NCBI GenBank assembly: GCA_963519845.1
Contig: CAUQNX010000006.1
Span: 111,754 to 175,753, forward strand
Direction: 5' to 3'
DNA: 64,000 nt
Source of the DNA: Moellerella sp963519845
GTDB lineage: Bacteria > Pseudomonadota > Gammaproteobacteria > Enterobacterales > Enterobacteriaceae
The position numbers were made by a program, and so were the translations under genes. The notes beneath the pieces are model-generated. The model was not told where the DNA came from. It did no database searches and saw only the letters and a list, made by a program, of their open reading frames with translations. Shown here one piece after another: positions 26,258 through 34,672 of this stretch (position 1 is the first letter of the stretch; every line of letters begins with the position of its first letter).

Positions 26258-26836
26258 TTATGCTGTTGCGTGGCCGAGATGCGAATAAGACATCAAAATT
26301 GAGGCTGCAACATCTCCTTCAATACAGATATAAGAGTGAGGAAAGTTACAAGCAAAAGCATAAAACTCACCCGGCTCTAATAAAATACTCTGCTCGTCTT
26401 TTAATCGCAGCATGAGTGTACCGCTATGCAGCATAATATGTTCACGGCTGCCACCCATATGAGCGGGGCGATTAATCACAGCTCCTCGCTTCATATTTAA
26501 CTGCCAAATTTCTGACGTATTTCCCATATTGATTCGAAACTTAAATTGCTGCGAATAGTCGCCTATCATTGGGATCTTAGCTATATGACAGGGGTACTCT
26601 TCATATTGGCTAGTAAATAAGTCGCCTAATGGAAAACGTAAAGCCGAAGCGATCGCTTCCAGTGTGTCGATACGGGGATTTGAATCACCCATTTCTAATT
26701 TAGACAATGCAGTTTTTGATATACCAGATAATCTGGCCAAATCATTAAGCGATAAATTACGAGCCAGTCTTAGTTGCTTGATTTTTGGACCAATTTTAGT
26801 ATTTGCTTTAATGTTCACTAAAACCTTAAACGCCAT
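26258..26836 (-). CDS. XRE-family regulator with C-terminal cupin domain
   Basis: 192 residues: helix-turn-helix at about 16-70 (IKQLRLARNLSLNDLARLSGISKTALSKLE) and a cupin fold at about 110-185 (LEPGEFYAFACNFPHSY, with a PHSY strand). Such HTH-cupin proteins are one-component regulators sensing small metabolites. It is divergent from the TauE/SafE exporter gene, with a 236-nt AT-rich gap, which is the usual arrangement for a local regulator of the exporter. No signature identifies the ligand. The ribosome-binding site is poor. Confidence 0.8.
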   Translation of the reverse strand: MAFKVLVNIKANTKIGPKIKQLRLARNLSLNDLARLSGISKTALSKLEMGDSNPRIDTLEAIASALRFPLGDLFTSQYEEYPCHIAKIPMIGDYSQQFKFRINMGNTSEIWQLNMKRGAVINRPAHMGGSREHIMLHSGTLMLRLKDEQSILLEPGEFYAFACNFPHSYICIEGDVAASILMSYSHLGHATA

Positions 26837-27072
26837 AGATGAAAATATGGTCTAAATCATAACACTCAATAAATAAAATAACCAAAAGACAAATCTATTA
26901 AAATGGCATTTATTTTTTTATTTAAATCTTGCTTTTATTGTTATGACTTTTTTATAAAAAATGACGACTTTATTCGGAAGATTTTATTGAAAGTGATTCT
27001 TTTTTTAAGGTGTGACAAAATAAAAAAACACTTTATATTAATTGAAAGTGATCTATTCAAGGATTTATCCGC

Positions 27073-27828
27073 ATGCCGTATGATATCTTGTCACCTGAAA
27101 TGTTGATCTGTTTTTTCACCTTGTTTTTTGCATATTTAGTGTTTGGTATGGCGGGTTTTGGCTCAGCCTTAATTGCAACGCCTATTTTAGCTCTGTATAT
27201 CCCCATCAGTATGATTGTGCCTATGCTGGCATTGATCGATCTCACCGCCTCGGTTATTAACTTGCTTAAAGATGGTAAAAATGCCGATTACCAAGAGATA
27301 AAATGGTTAATTCCATTGATGATTATCGGTAGCTTAATTGGCGCGGCGATCCTGATTAAAACACGCCCCGAAATTTTAATTCTTTTATTGGGTATTTTTG
27401 TCGTTTGCTACTCGATTCAAACACTATTTTTTAAAAAATCACAAAATCAATTTTCGAAAAAACTGGTAGTTCCTTTTGGTTTAATCGGTGGGATTTTTAG
27501 TGCTCTCTTTGGGAGTGGTGGGTTTCTTTATGCGATGTATTTATCGGGACGTATTAATGATAAACAGCGTTTTAGAAACACTCAGATGACCTTAATTGGT
27601 TTTAGTACCTTAACACGTGTGATTATCTTCTTATTTATGGGGATCTACCTCAATTTAGAAATATTACAGCTAGGACTCTTATTTGTGCCTGCTATGTTAT
27701 TAGGTATTTTCACTGGTCGACACATTACATTGCGTATTTCACGTGAATTATTTTTAGCCTTTATTAATATTATTATTTTAGTTTCAGGAATTGCTTTGCT
27801 CTATCGTTATTTGTTTGTTTTATCCTAG
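27073..27828 (+). CDS. TauE/SafE-family membrane exporter
   Basis: 251 residues, about eight predicted membrane helices, with the family motif YLVFGMAGFGSALIATP at the N-terminus and its inverted copy GGIFSALFGSGGFLYAMYLSG in the second half. Members move sulfite, sulfoacetate or other small anions across the inner membrane. Substrate unknown. AGGA upstream of ATG 27073. Probably controlled by the divergent XRE-cupin gene. Confidence 0.82.
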   Translation: MPYDILSPEMLICFFTLFFAYLVFGMAGFGSALIATPILALYIPISMIVPMLALIDLTASVINLLKDGKNADYQEIKWLIPLMIIGSLIGAAILIKTRPEILILLLGIFVVCYSIQTLFFKKSQNQFSKKLVVPFGLIGGIFSALFGSGGFLYAMYLSGRINDKQRFRNTQMTLIGFSTLTRVIIFLFMGIYLNLEILQLGLLFVPAMLLGIFTGRHITLRISRELFLAFINIIILVSGIALLYRYLFVLS

Positions 27829-27840
27829 TGAGCGCAGCTC

Positions 27841-27868
27841 CCCACCTGATAATATTGACGGTGGGTTT
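27841..27868 (+). terminator. Terminator after the TauE/SafE gene
   Basis: CCCACC (27841-27846) pairs with GGTGGG (27860-27865), followed by TTTATTG. A short T-run, so moderate strength. Confidence 0.6.
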
Positions 27869-28026
27869 ATTGTCACTCGGTGCTGATTATAAAGAATTAA
27901 CTATGCTATGCTATACCGCTATATTCTCTTTATTAATGATGCATTTCCTTTTATATGACTATCTAAGGTCATTTTTTTAGCGAAAAATATCACAGATTTA
28001 GGATCGAAAAGCGGGTTTATATTAAA

Positions 28027-29217
28027 ATGAATAGTGACAGTTGCCGTTTTCAGCATTTTCGTCGTTCTATCTTTTTTGCCATTTTTACCATTACTGCCAG
28101 CATTGGCGTTATTGGTATTGTTATCGGCCTGAGTATTCCTATGGTCGCGCTGAGATTGCATAATTTTGGCGTTAGCGAATTATACATTGGTATTATTTCT
28201 GCTGCTCCAGCCTTAGGTATGCTGCTTATTGCGCCAGCGGTACAAAAAATTGCCCAAATGTCGGGTAAACGCTATGCCATGTTGATCGCCACTATTATTT
28301 CTGCGATTAGCTTATTACCTTTATTAGCTTCATTACCTCTTTGGTTATTGTTTCCTTTGCGACTGATTACTGGGTTGGCGAGTGGGGTGATGATTTGTCT
28401 GGGTGAAACTTGGATTAATGAATTATCACCAGAAAATCGTCGTGGCCGTATTTTAGCTATTTACACGACAGTATTTACGGTGAGTCAACTATTAGGCCCC
28501 TCTTTTATTGCTTATTATGGTGTAGAAGATAAATCACCCTTATTAATTGCGACATTAATTCATCTCTTTTCAGTTATTTTGTTTTTATTAATGGATCAGA
28601 AAATCGGCGATCGCCTAGCCGAAACGGCTAAGCATGCCAGTTTTTCCATTTTGCAATTTATTAAAGTGGCTCCAGCAATTTGTGGCGGAATACTCTTTTT
28701 TGCCTTTTTTGACGGCACCATTTTATCAATGTTCCCAATTTATGGTTTGAGTATGGGCCATACAGAAGCTATCGCTGCTTTGATGATCAGCGCTATCTTG
28801 GCGGGAGATGCGGTTATGCAACTGCCATTTGGTTGGTTAGCTGACCATATGAACCGTGGTAAACTCTATCGTATCTGTGGTGTGGTTACCTTGGCTGCCA
28901 GTCTATTGCTACCATTTATGATCACTCATCAGTATCTGATTTGGCCGCTATTAATTGTTCTAGGAGCAACGGCTGGCGCTATTTATACCATCGCTTTAGT
29001 GCAAATTGGGCAGTATTTTACTGGTAATGACTTGATTGTCGCCAATGCCGCCGCGGCTATGTTGTGGGGGGTGGGTAATTTATCCGGCCCATTATTAGCA
29101 GGTATTGCCACCTCTTTCTCTCCGAATGGTCTACCTATTTTACTGATTATTATCGCGGCTCTATTTTTATGGGTATCGCGTGAAAAACTGAATGAAAAAG
29201 CATTAGTTAGCGAGTAA
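28027..29217 (+). CDS. MFS transporter, YcaD-like
   Basis: 396 residues with about 12 predicted membrane helices. The first-half motif RLITGLASGVMICLGETWINELSPENRRGR and second-half GWLADHMNRGKLYRICG mark it as a drug/metabolite MFS similar to E. coli YcaD (382 aa), with which it shares the ETWxN..SP pattern. Substrate unknown. ATG 28027 has only a weak ribosome-binding site. Stands alone between the TauE/SafE gene and ghxP; followed by a 14-bp perfect hairpin. Confidence 0.8.
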   Translation: MNSDSCRFQHFRRSIFFAIFTITASIGVIGIVIGLSIPMVALRLHNFGVSELYIGIISAAPALGMLLIAPAVQKIAQMSGKRYAMLIATIISAISLLPLLASLPLWLLFPLRLITGLASGVMICLGETWINELSPENRRGRILAIYTTVFTVSQLLGPSFIAYYGVEDKSPLLIATLIHLFSVILFLLMDQKIGDRLAETAKHASFSILQFIKVAPAICGGILFFAFFDGTILSMFPIYGLSMGHTEAIAALMISAILAGDAVMQLPFGWLADHMNRGKLYRICGVVTLAASLLLPFMITHQYLIWPLLIVLGATAGAIYTIALVQIGQYFTGNDLIVANAAAAMLWGVGNLSGPLLAGIATSFSPNGLPILLIIIAALFLWVSREKLNEKALVSE

Positions 29218-29242
29218 TTTCATTGCCATCAATGGCGAGCTA

Positions 29243-29280
29243 ATTTGATACTCCTCTCGTCTTTGGGAGGAGTATCAAAT
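29243..29280. repeat. 14-bp perfect hairpin after the MFS gene
   Basis: ATTTGATACTCCTC (29243-29256) pairs with GAGGAGTATCAAAT (29267-29280) around a 10-nt loop. There is no U-tract on either strand. In the 316-nt gap before ghxP, 29281-29420 shows nothing further. Confidence 0.5.
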
Positions 29281-29420
29281 ATTCTATGTGACCTGTTTAC
29301 ATCTTTAAACATCAACTTTGGAACAACTCGCGAGTTTTAGTGTAAAAACACTTGATTCTTACCCATACTTCAACGGATAATTCTTCGCCTCATTCATTCT
29401 CACCGTTTTTTTTCGTCACA

Positions 29421-29436
29421 AGCCAAACGATTGCGT
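29421..29436 (-). promoter_or_regulatory. Upstream PurR-like box of ghxP
   Basis: On the minus strand it reads ACGCAATCGTTTGGCT, 13 of 16 matches to the PurR consensus ACGCAAACGTTTGCGT, keeping the central CG. Its centre is exactly 65 bp from that of the second box. Confidence 0.55.
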
Positions 29437-29485
29437 AAATTAACGAGCAATAAATATATTTGTTCCGTTAATCGCATATAGCACT

Positions 29486-29501
29486 ACGTAATCGATTACG
29501 T
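29486..29501. promoter_or_regulatory. Proximal PurR box of ghxP
   Basis: ACGTAATCGATTACGT is a perfect 16-bp palindrome with the central CG step of PurR/LacI-family operators, 48-63 bp upstream of the ghxP start. E. coli ghxP (yjcD) belongs to the PurR regulon. Confidence 0.7.
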
Positions 29502-29548
29502 GTTCGACAGAACGGTTGTAATATCGAACTTTAATGCAGGGGAATACC

Positions 29549-30895
29549 ATGTCTGGTCATCAGGCTTCGACAAATAGCACGCTAGATAAATATTTTAAAC
29601 TTACTGAGCGCGGAACCACGGCTCGTCGTGAGGTTATCGCCGGTCTGACGACTTTTTTAGCGATGGTGTATTCTGTTATCGTAGTGCCAAACATGTTGGG
29701 GCAGGCTGGATTCCCACCCACGGCTGTGTTTATTGCCACCTGTTTAGTCGCGGGCTTAGGCTCTCTATTGATGGGATTGTGGGCTAACTTACCGATGGCG
29801 ATCGGTTGTGCCATCTCCTTAACTGCATTTACCGCATTCAGTTTGGTCTTAGGGCAACAAGTGAGTATTCCTGTTGCACTTGGTGCCGTTTTCTTGATGG
29901 GTTGTCTATTTACCTTAATTTCCGTCACTGGAATACGTACTTGGATTTTACGCAATATGCCGATGGGGATTGCCCATGGTACGGGAATTGGTATTGGTCT
30001 TTTTCTACTATTAATTGCGGCTAATGGTGTAGGTTTAGTGATCAAAAACCCTGCCGTGGGTCTACCTGTCGCGCTGGGTGAATTTACCTCTTTCCCTGTC
30101 TTGATGTCATTGATTGGTTTAGCGGTGATTTTTGGTCTAGAAAAACGTCGGGTACCCGGTGGCGTTCTGTTGGTGATTGTTGCTATCTCCATTATCGGTC
30201 TTATTTTTGATCCGGCAGTAAAATATCAAGGCTTTTTTAAGTTCCCTTCTTTCGGCGATGATGGCTTAGCGCTGATGTTTAGTATGGATATAATGGGAGC
30301 TTTACAGCCAGTGGTATTACCGAGTTTGCTGGCATTAGTGATGACGGCCGTTTTTGATGCCACAGGAACGATACGTGCTGTGGCTGGGCAAGCAAATCTG
30401 CTCGATAAAGATGGGCAAATTATCGATGGGGGCAAGGCATTAACAGCCGACTCCGTCAGTAGTATTTTAGCTGGTGCTATCGGAGCTTCTCCTGCGGCGG
30501 TCTATATTGAATCGGCGGCAGGGACAGCGGCGGGTGGTCGAACTGGCTTAACGGCAACGGTTGTTGGAGTGCTATTCTTACTTATTCTGTTCTTATCACC
30601 ACTCTCTTATCTAGTGCCAGCTTATGCTACTGCACCTGCATTAATGTATGTGGGTTTATTGATGTTAAGCAACGTTTCTAAGCTAAACTTTGATGATTCT
30701 ATTGATTCCATGTCAGGTTTACTCTGTGCGGTGTTTATTGTGCTGACTTGCAATATTGTCACCGGCATTATGCTTGGATTTGCCTCTTTAGTTATCGGCC
30801 GTATTTGTGCCGGTGATTGGCGTAAGCTTAATATTGGTACGGTTATTATTGCAGTGCTTCTAGTAGCGTTTTATGCTAGTAATCTCGCTATATAA
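29549..30895 (+). CDS. ghxP: Guanine/hypoxanthine permease (NCS2 family)
   Basis: 448 residues, proton-driven purine base uptake across the inner membrane. Highly similar to E. coli GhxP (YjcD, 449 aa), e.g. TARREVIAGLTTFLAMVYS, VFDATGTIRAVAGQA and AAVYIESAAGTAAGGRTG, and distinct from the adenine permeases AdeP/AdeQ. Start ATG 29549, preceded by CAGGGG, gives the E. coli-type N-terminus; an ATG at 29534 would add five residues. Followed by yjcE as in E. coli, with a hairpin between. Confidence 0.94.
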   Translation: MSGHQASTNSTLDKYFKLTERGTTARREVIAGLTTFLAMVYSVIVVPNMLGQAGFPPTAVFIATCLVAGLGSLLMGLWANLPMAIGCAISLTAFTAFSLVLGQQVSIPVALGAVFLMGCLFTLISVTGIRTWILRNMPMGIAHGTGIGIGLFLLLIAANGVGLVIKNPAVGLPVALGEFTSFPVLMSLIGLAVIFGLEKRRVPGGVLLVIVAISIIGLIFDPAVKYQGFFKFPSFGDDGLALMFSMDIMGALQPVVLPSLLALVMTAVFDATGTIRAVAGQANLLDKDGQIIDGGKALTADSVSSILAGAIGASPAAVYIESAAGTAAGGRTGLTATVVGVLFLLILFLSPLSYLVPAYATAPALMYVGLLMLSNVSKLNFDDSIDSMSGLLCAVFIVLTCNIVTGIMLGFASLVIGRICAGDWRKLNIGTVIIAVLLVAFYASNLAI

Positions 30896-30904
30896 TTAAT
30901 ATTG

Positions 30905-30937
30905 TAAGGTGTAGGGGAGCTAATTTCCCGCACCTTA
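30905..30937 (+). terminator. Hairpin after ghxP
   Basis: TAAGGTG (30905-30911) pairs with CACCTTA (30931-30937), and inside it GGGA (30915-30918) pairs with TCCC (30926-30929). ACGTTTTA follows. A likely, moderately strong terminator. Confidence 0.6.
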
Positions 30938-31157
30938 ACGTTTTATCGTGATTAATCTTAAAATTCAAATTATTTACCCGCCAAGTACCTTGTTGAGGAT
31001 AGAATATAAGCAAGGCAGTGAAAAGCGTGGAAATACTCGTTTTTCCACCATTTCCTCGCTTTATTCAAATATCATGGCTGAATTTTGCTATCCTACCAGC
31101 AATTAGCAGGTCACAATTTATGGTTTAACCCGTTGTAAAGCTACCAGTAAGGGCAAC

Positions 31158-32807
31158 ATGGAAATTTTCTTTACTATTCTTATTCTGATTTTGGCTGTCT
31201 CTGTCTCTGGAGTGGTGACCAAGCTTATTCCTTTTCGTGTACCACTTCCTATTGTACAGATTGCCATTGGTGCGTTATTAGCCTGGCCTCAATTTGGGTT
31301 ACACGTTACATTTGATCCTGAACTCTTCTTAGTTCTTCTTATTCCACCCTTGCTATTTGTCGATGGCTGGAAAACGCCAACGCGTGAATTTTTCCAGAAT
31401 GGGCGTGAAATTTTCATCCTTGTTCTGGTGCTCGTATTAGTGACTGTTATCGGTATTGGTTACCTCATCTACTGGATGATGCCGGGTATTCCATTAATCG
31501 CCGCCTTTGCCCTTGCTGCTGTTCTCTCACCTACAGATGCGGTGGCTTTATCCTCTATTGTGGGGAAAGGCCGTATTCCAAAACGAATGATGAGTATTTT
31601 GGAAGGTGAAGCATTAATGAATGATGCTTCCGGCTTGGTTGCACTGAAATTTGCCGTTGCTATTGCGATGGGTACTATGGTGTTTACCGTTTCTGGCGCG
31701 ACTATCGAATTTTTTAAAGTGGCTGTCGGCGGTCTATTGGCCGGTATCGCAGTAACTTGGTTGTACAGTAAATCATTACGTTTGATGAGTCGTTGGAGTG
31801 GTGATGAACCCGCCACTCAAATCGTTTTTATGCTGCTGTTACCTTTCGCCTCATACATGATCGCAGAGCATATCGGCGTATCAGGAATTTTAGCTGCAGT
31901 TGCTGCGGGTATGACAATTACCAAATCTGGTGTGATCCGCAATGCCCCACTGGCGATGCGCTTAAGAGCCGATAGCGTCTGGACGATGCTCGAGTTTGTT
32001 TTCAACGGTCTGGTCTTTATCATGTTGGGTCTTCAGTTACCCGGAATTTGGCAAACGTCGGTTATCCAAGCTGAATTAGATCCTAGCGTTGAAACTTGGA
32101 TGCTATTTGCTTCCGTTGCGATGATCTATTTCGCCTTATTGTTACTGCGTTTCTGCTGGTTATGGCTGATGAAAAAATTCAGTCGTTTATTCCTTAAGAA
32201 GAAACCTTTGCAGTTTGCCAATTATACAACGCGTGAATTATGGTTATCCTCCTTCGCAGGTGTTCGCGGTGCTATTACCTTAGCGGGTGTGCTATCTATT
32301 CCGCTCTTCTTACCGGATGGCTCGCCTTTCCCTGCCCGATATCAGTTAGTGTTTATTGCCACAGGAGTGATCCTGTTCTCCATCTTTATGGGAGTCGTGG
32401 CATTACCTGTGTTACTGCGTAATTTTATCGTTGGTGACAAAGAGGCTGATATTAATGAAATTCGGATGGCTAAGTCTGCCATGGCCGAAGTGGCTATCGT
32501 CAGTTTAAATAAAATGGAAGCGCGTTTATCTGCTGACGCTGAGGAGAAACTCGATCCCGAGGATATCAGCGAGGTAGCGTCCCGTGTGACTGGTTATCTA
32601 AGACGTCGAACCTCTGGCGAGGGCGAGCTAGAACATAATATGCTGGTGGAAGATCTAGAGAGACGTTTCCGTTTAACCGCATTGCGTGCTGAGCGAGGTG
32701 AGCTTTACCATCTGCGCGCAACACGTAAAATTAGCAATGAAACACTTCAAACGCTGCTCACAGACTTAGATTTACTGGAAGCACTTTTGGTCGAAAAAGA
32801 ACATTAA
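31158..32807 (+). CDS. yjcE: Na+/H+ antiporter YjcE (CPA1 family)
   Basis: 549 residues, the same as E. coli YjcE. The N-terminal ~420 residues form the CPA1 exchanger with about 12 helices; SPTDAVALSSIVG and GEALMNDASGLVALK contain the ion-site Asp/Asn residues. The C-terminal ~120 residues are a cytoplasmic, charged helical tail (EENLERR-like segment, YHLRATRKISNETLQ). Roles in Na+/K+ and pH homeostasis are inferred from the family. ATG 31158 with weak AGGG-type ribosome-binding site. yigM starts only 17 nt downstream. Confidence 0.92.
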   Translation: MEIFFTILILILAVSVSGVVTKLIPFRVPLPIVQIAIGALLAWPQFGLHVTFDPELFLVLLIPPLLFVDGWKTPTREFFQNGREIFILVLVLVLVTVIGIGYLIYWMMPGIPLIAAFALAAVLSPTDAVALSSIVGKGRIPKRMMSILEGEALMNDASGLVALKFAVAIAMGTMVFTVSGATIEFFKVAVGGLLAGIAVTWLYSKSLRLMSRWSGDEPATQIVFMLLLPFASYMIAEHIGVSGILAAVAAGMTITKSGVIRNAPLAMRLRADSVWTMLEFVFNGLVFIMLGLQLPGIWQTSVIQAELDPSVETWMLFASVAMIYFALLLLRFCWLWLMKKFSRLFLKKKPLQFANYTTRELWLSSFAGVRGAITLAGVLSIPLFLPDGSPFPARYQLVFIATGVILFSIFMGVVALPVLLRNFIVGDKEADINEIRMAKSAMAEVAIVSLNKMEARLSADAEEKLDPEDISEVASRVTGYLRRRTSGEGELEHNMLVEDLERRFRLTALRAERGELYHLRATRKISNETLQTLLTDLDLLEALLVEKEH

Positions 32808-32824
32808 TACGGGCTTTATATTCG

Positions 32825-33724
32825 ATGTGGTTATTGGTCATTACGACGCTGCTTTGGGCAGCGTCTTTTAGTCTTATTGGGGAATTTCTCGCAGGTCAGG
32901 TTGATAGCTGGTTTTCGGTATTGATGCGTGTCAGCCTCGCCGCTCTGGTCTTCCTTCCCTTTCTACGCTGGCGCGGGATCTCAACCAAGGTTATTGCGCT
33001 GTATATGCTAGTTGGTGCTTGCCAACTGGGCATTATGTACCTATTTGTTTTCCAAGCTTATAATTATCTGACTGTAGCTGAATTCTTGTTATTTACTGTC
33101 TTAACGCCACTGTATGTCACCTTAATTTATGACTTACTTGAAAGACAAAAGTTACGTTGGGGTTATGCTTTTAGCTCATTATTGGCGGTGATCGGCGCAG
33201 CTATCATTCGTTTCGATCACTTAAGTGAATCTTTTTGGATTGGATTACTCTTCGTTCAATTAGCCAATATTTCATTTGCCATAGGGCAGGTTGGCTATAA
33301 GCGGATGATGGAAATACATCCTATTCCTCAGCGGCAGGCATTTTCTTGGTTTTATTTAGGCGCTACTGCTATTGCACTGACCGGATGGCTATTGTTTGGC
33401 AATAAATCGCTATTACCGACAACGAGCATTCAGTGGACTGTACTGCTTTGGTTGGGGATAGGCGCTTCAGGTATCGGCTATTTTATGTGGAATTACGGCG
33501 CAACACAGGTTGACGCCGGCACTCTTGCTATTATGAATAATATGCTGATACCGGCGGGTTTATTGGTTAACTTTGCCATTTGGCAGCAGCAACCTGACTG
33601 GATAAGTTTTACCATTGGAGGGAGCTTGATAGTGGCTTCTCTGTGGGTGCATCGACGTTGGATCCTCTCACCGGCTTTACAAATGAAAGATGCTCAGCGG
33701 CGTGCTGGCTTGCCGAACGAGTAA
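32825..33724 (+). CDS. yigM: Biotin transporter, EamA/DMT family
   Basis: 299 residues, ten-helix drug/metabolite transporter fold made of two EamA repeats. Length and position next to convergent metR match E. coli YigM (BioP), a biotin importer; the identification uses both. Its last 116 bp overlap the 3' end of metR on the other strand (33609-33724). The start codon lies 17 nt after yjcE with a poor ribosome-binding site, so it is probably cotranscribed. Substrate not provable from sequence. Confidence 0.84.
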   Translation: MWLLVITTLLWAASFSLIGEFLAGQVDSWFSVLMRVSLAALVFLPFLRWRGISTKVIALYMLVGACQLGIMYLFVFQAYNYLTVAEFLLFTVLTPLYVTLIYDLLERQKLRWGYAFSSLLAVIGAAIIRFDHLSESFWIGLLFVQLANISFAIGQVGYKRMMEIHPIPQRQAFSWFYLGATAIALTGWLLFGNKSLLPTTSIQWTVLLWLGIGASGIGYFMWNYGATQVDAGTLAIMNNMLIPAGLLVNFAIWQQQPDWISFTIGGSLIVASLWVHRRWILSPALQMKDAQRRAGLPNE

Positions 33725-34565
33725 ATGCATCTATCGCTGGCTGTTGCTGTTCGCCTTCGCGGCAAGCGGCGTATAGCCGGCTCCAAAGTCCATTTCCTAA
33801 GGTTTTTGTTTTAACCAATCCTTGCCTTTCAAATGAGTCCACTGCCCAGTGAGGAAGTGCGGCAATTCCCATTTTAGCTGCGGCCATTTGAATCAATAAC
33901 AGAGTGTTATCTACCGTTTTCACCTGTGGGGAAACGCCAGCTGGCTGTAAAAAATGACGCCAAACATCAAAACGGTCACGTTGCACCGGATAGATCAGCA
34001 AGGTCTCATTAGCGAAATCCTGTGGTTGAATATGCAATTTATTGGCTAATGGGTGGTCGGTAGCCACAACCAGTTTAACTTCGTAATCAAACAAGGGGGT
34101 GTAGTGAAGCTCACTCTCATGCAAGATATCGGAAGTCATCACAATATCTAACTCTCTGCTGAGTAACTCAGGCTGCGGATCAAAGGTCACTCCAGATTTA
34201 AACTCCACATTAACTTGAGGCCAAGTCTCTCTAAAACCTTGTAGCGCAGGTGTTAGCCATTGAATACAACTATGGCATTCAATCGCGATACGCAACGTTG
34301 AAATGCCGGGTTCTTTACATACTTTGATCGCATCTTTCACCAAAGGCAATATCTGCTGCGCTAGCTGAAGTAGCACCTCACCTTGAGGCGTAAAACGCAA
34401 AGGTTGGCTTTTACGAATAAATAATTTAAAGCCAAGACGATGTTCAAGGTCACTAAACTGATGTGATAGTGCCGATTGTGTTTGATGTAACTGTGTTGCC
34501 GTTGCCGCCAAAGAGCCGTGGAGGCTGAGTACATGCAATGTTTTTAAGTGTTTTAATTCAATCAT
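33609..34565 (-). CDS. metR: LysR-type regulator of methionine biosynthesis
   Basis: 318 residues (E. coli MetR 317). N-terminal winged HTH (ELKHLKTLHVLSLHGSLAATATQLHQTQSALSHQ region, residues 3-60) and a C-terminal LysR ligand-binding domain that senses homocysteine. Activates metE and represses itself. Divergent from metE across a 107-nt regulatory gap. The last 116 bp of the gene lie inside the yigM coding region; the C-terminus ...DAPTEKP matches the E. coli protein, so the overlap is real and not an annotation error. Confidence 0.95.
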   Translation of the reverse strand: MIELKHLKTLHVLSLHGSLAATATQLHQTQSALSHQFSDLEHRLGFKLFIRKSQPLRFTPQGEVLLQLAQQILPLVKDAIKVCKEPGISTLRIAIECHSCIQWLTPALQGFRETWPQVNVEFKSGVTFDPQPELLSRELDIVMTSDILHESELHYTPLFDYEVKLVVATDHPLANKLHIQPQDFANETLLIYPVQRDRFDVWRHFLQPAGVSPQVKTVDNTLLLIQMAAAKMGIAALPHWAVDSFERQGLVKTKTLGNGLWSRLYAACREGEQQQPAIDAFTRSASQHAAEHLSFVKPVRGSNVDAPTEKPLSSSLQW

Positions 34566-34577
34566 GAGAAACCTTCA
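34565..34577. promoter_or_regulatory. Candidate MetR site at metR start
   Basis: TGAG-AAACC-TTCA, 7/8 of the MetR consensus TGAA-N5-TTCA, overlapping the metR start codon. Suits autoregulation and metE activation. Confidence 0.5.
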
Positions 34578-34629
34578 CGGTGGTAATGAATAATTTGCGC
34601 TTGAGCTTTATACAGTACCTGTTGATTAT

Positions 34630-34653
34630 AGATGTGTAAACATCTAGACGGCT
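34630..34653. promoter_or_regulatory. Three tandem MetJ boxes upstream of metE
   Basis: AGATGTGT (34630-34637), AAACATCT (34638-34645), AGACGGCT (34646-34653) match the AGACGTCT met box at 6/8, 6/8 and 7/8. MetJ binds adjacent 8-bp boxes cooperatively with S-adenosylmethionine. They end 19 bp before the metE start. Confidence 0.82.
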
Positions 34654-34672
34654 AAAATTTTAAGGGGTTACT

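Noticed and set aside
29560..30192. 210-codon minus-strand open frame inside ghxP
   Set aside because: Lies fully within a conserved permease gene, has no ribosome-binding site or recognisable family, and its Thr/Pro/Ala-rich, low-hydrophobic composition is the mirror of a membrane-protein gene.
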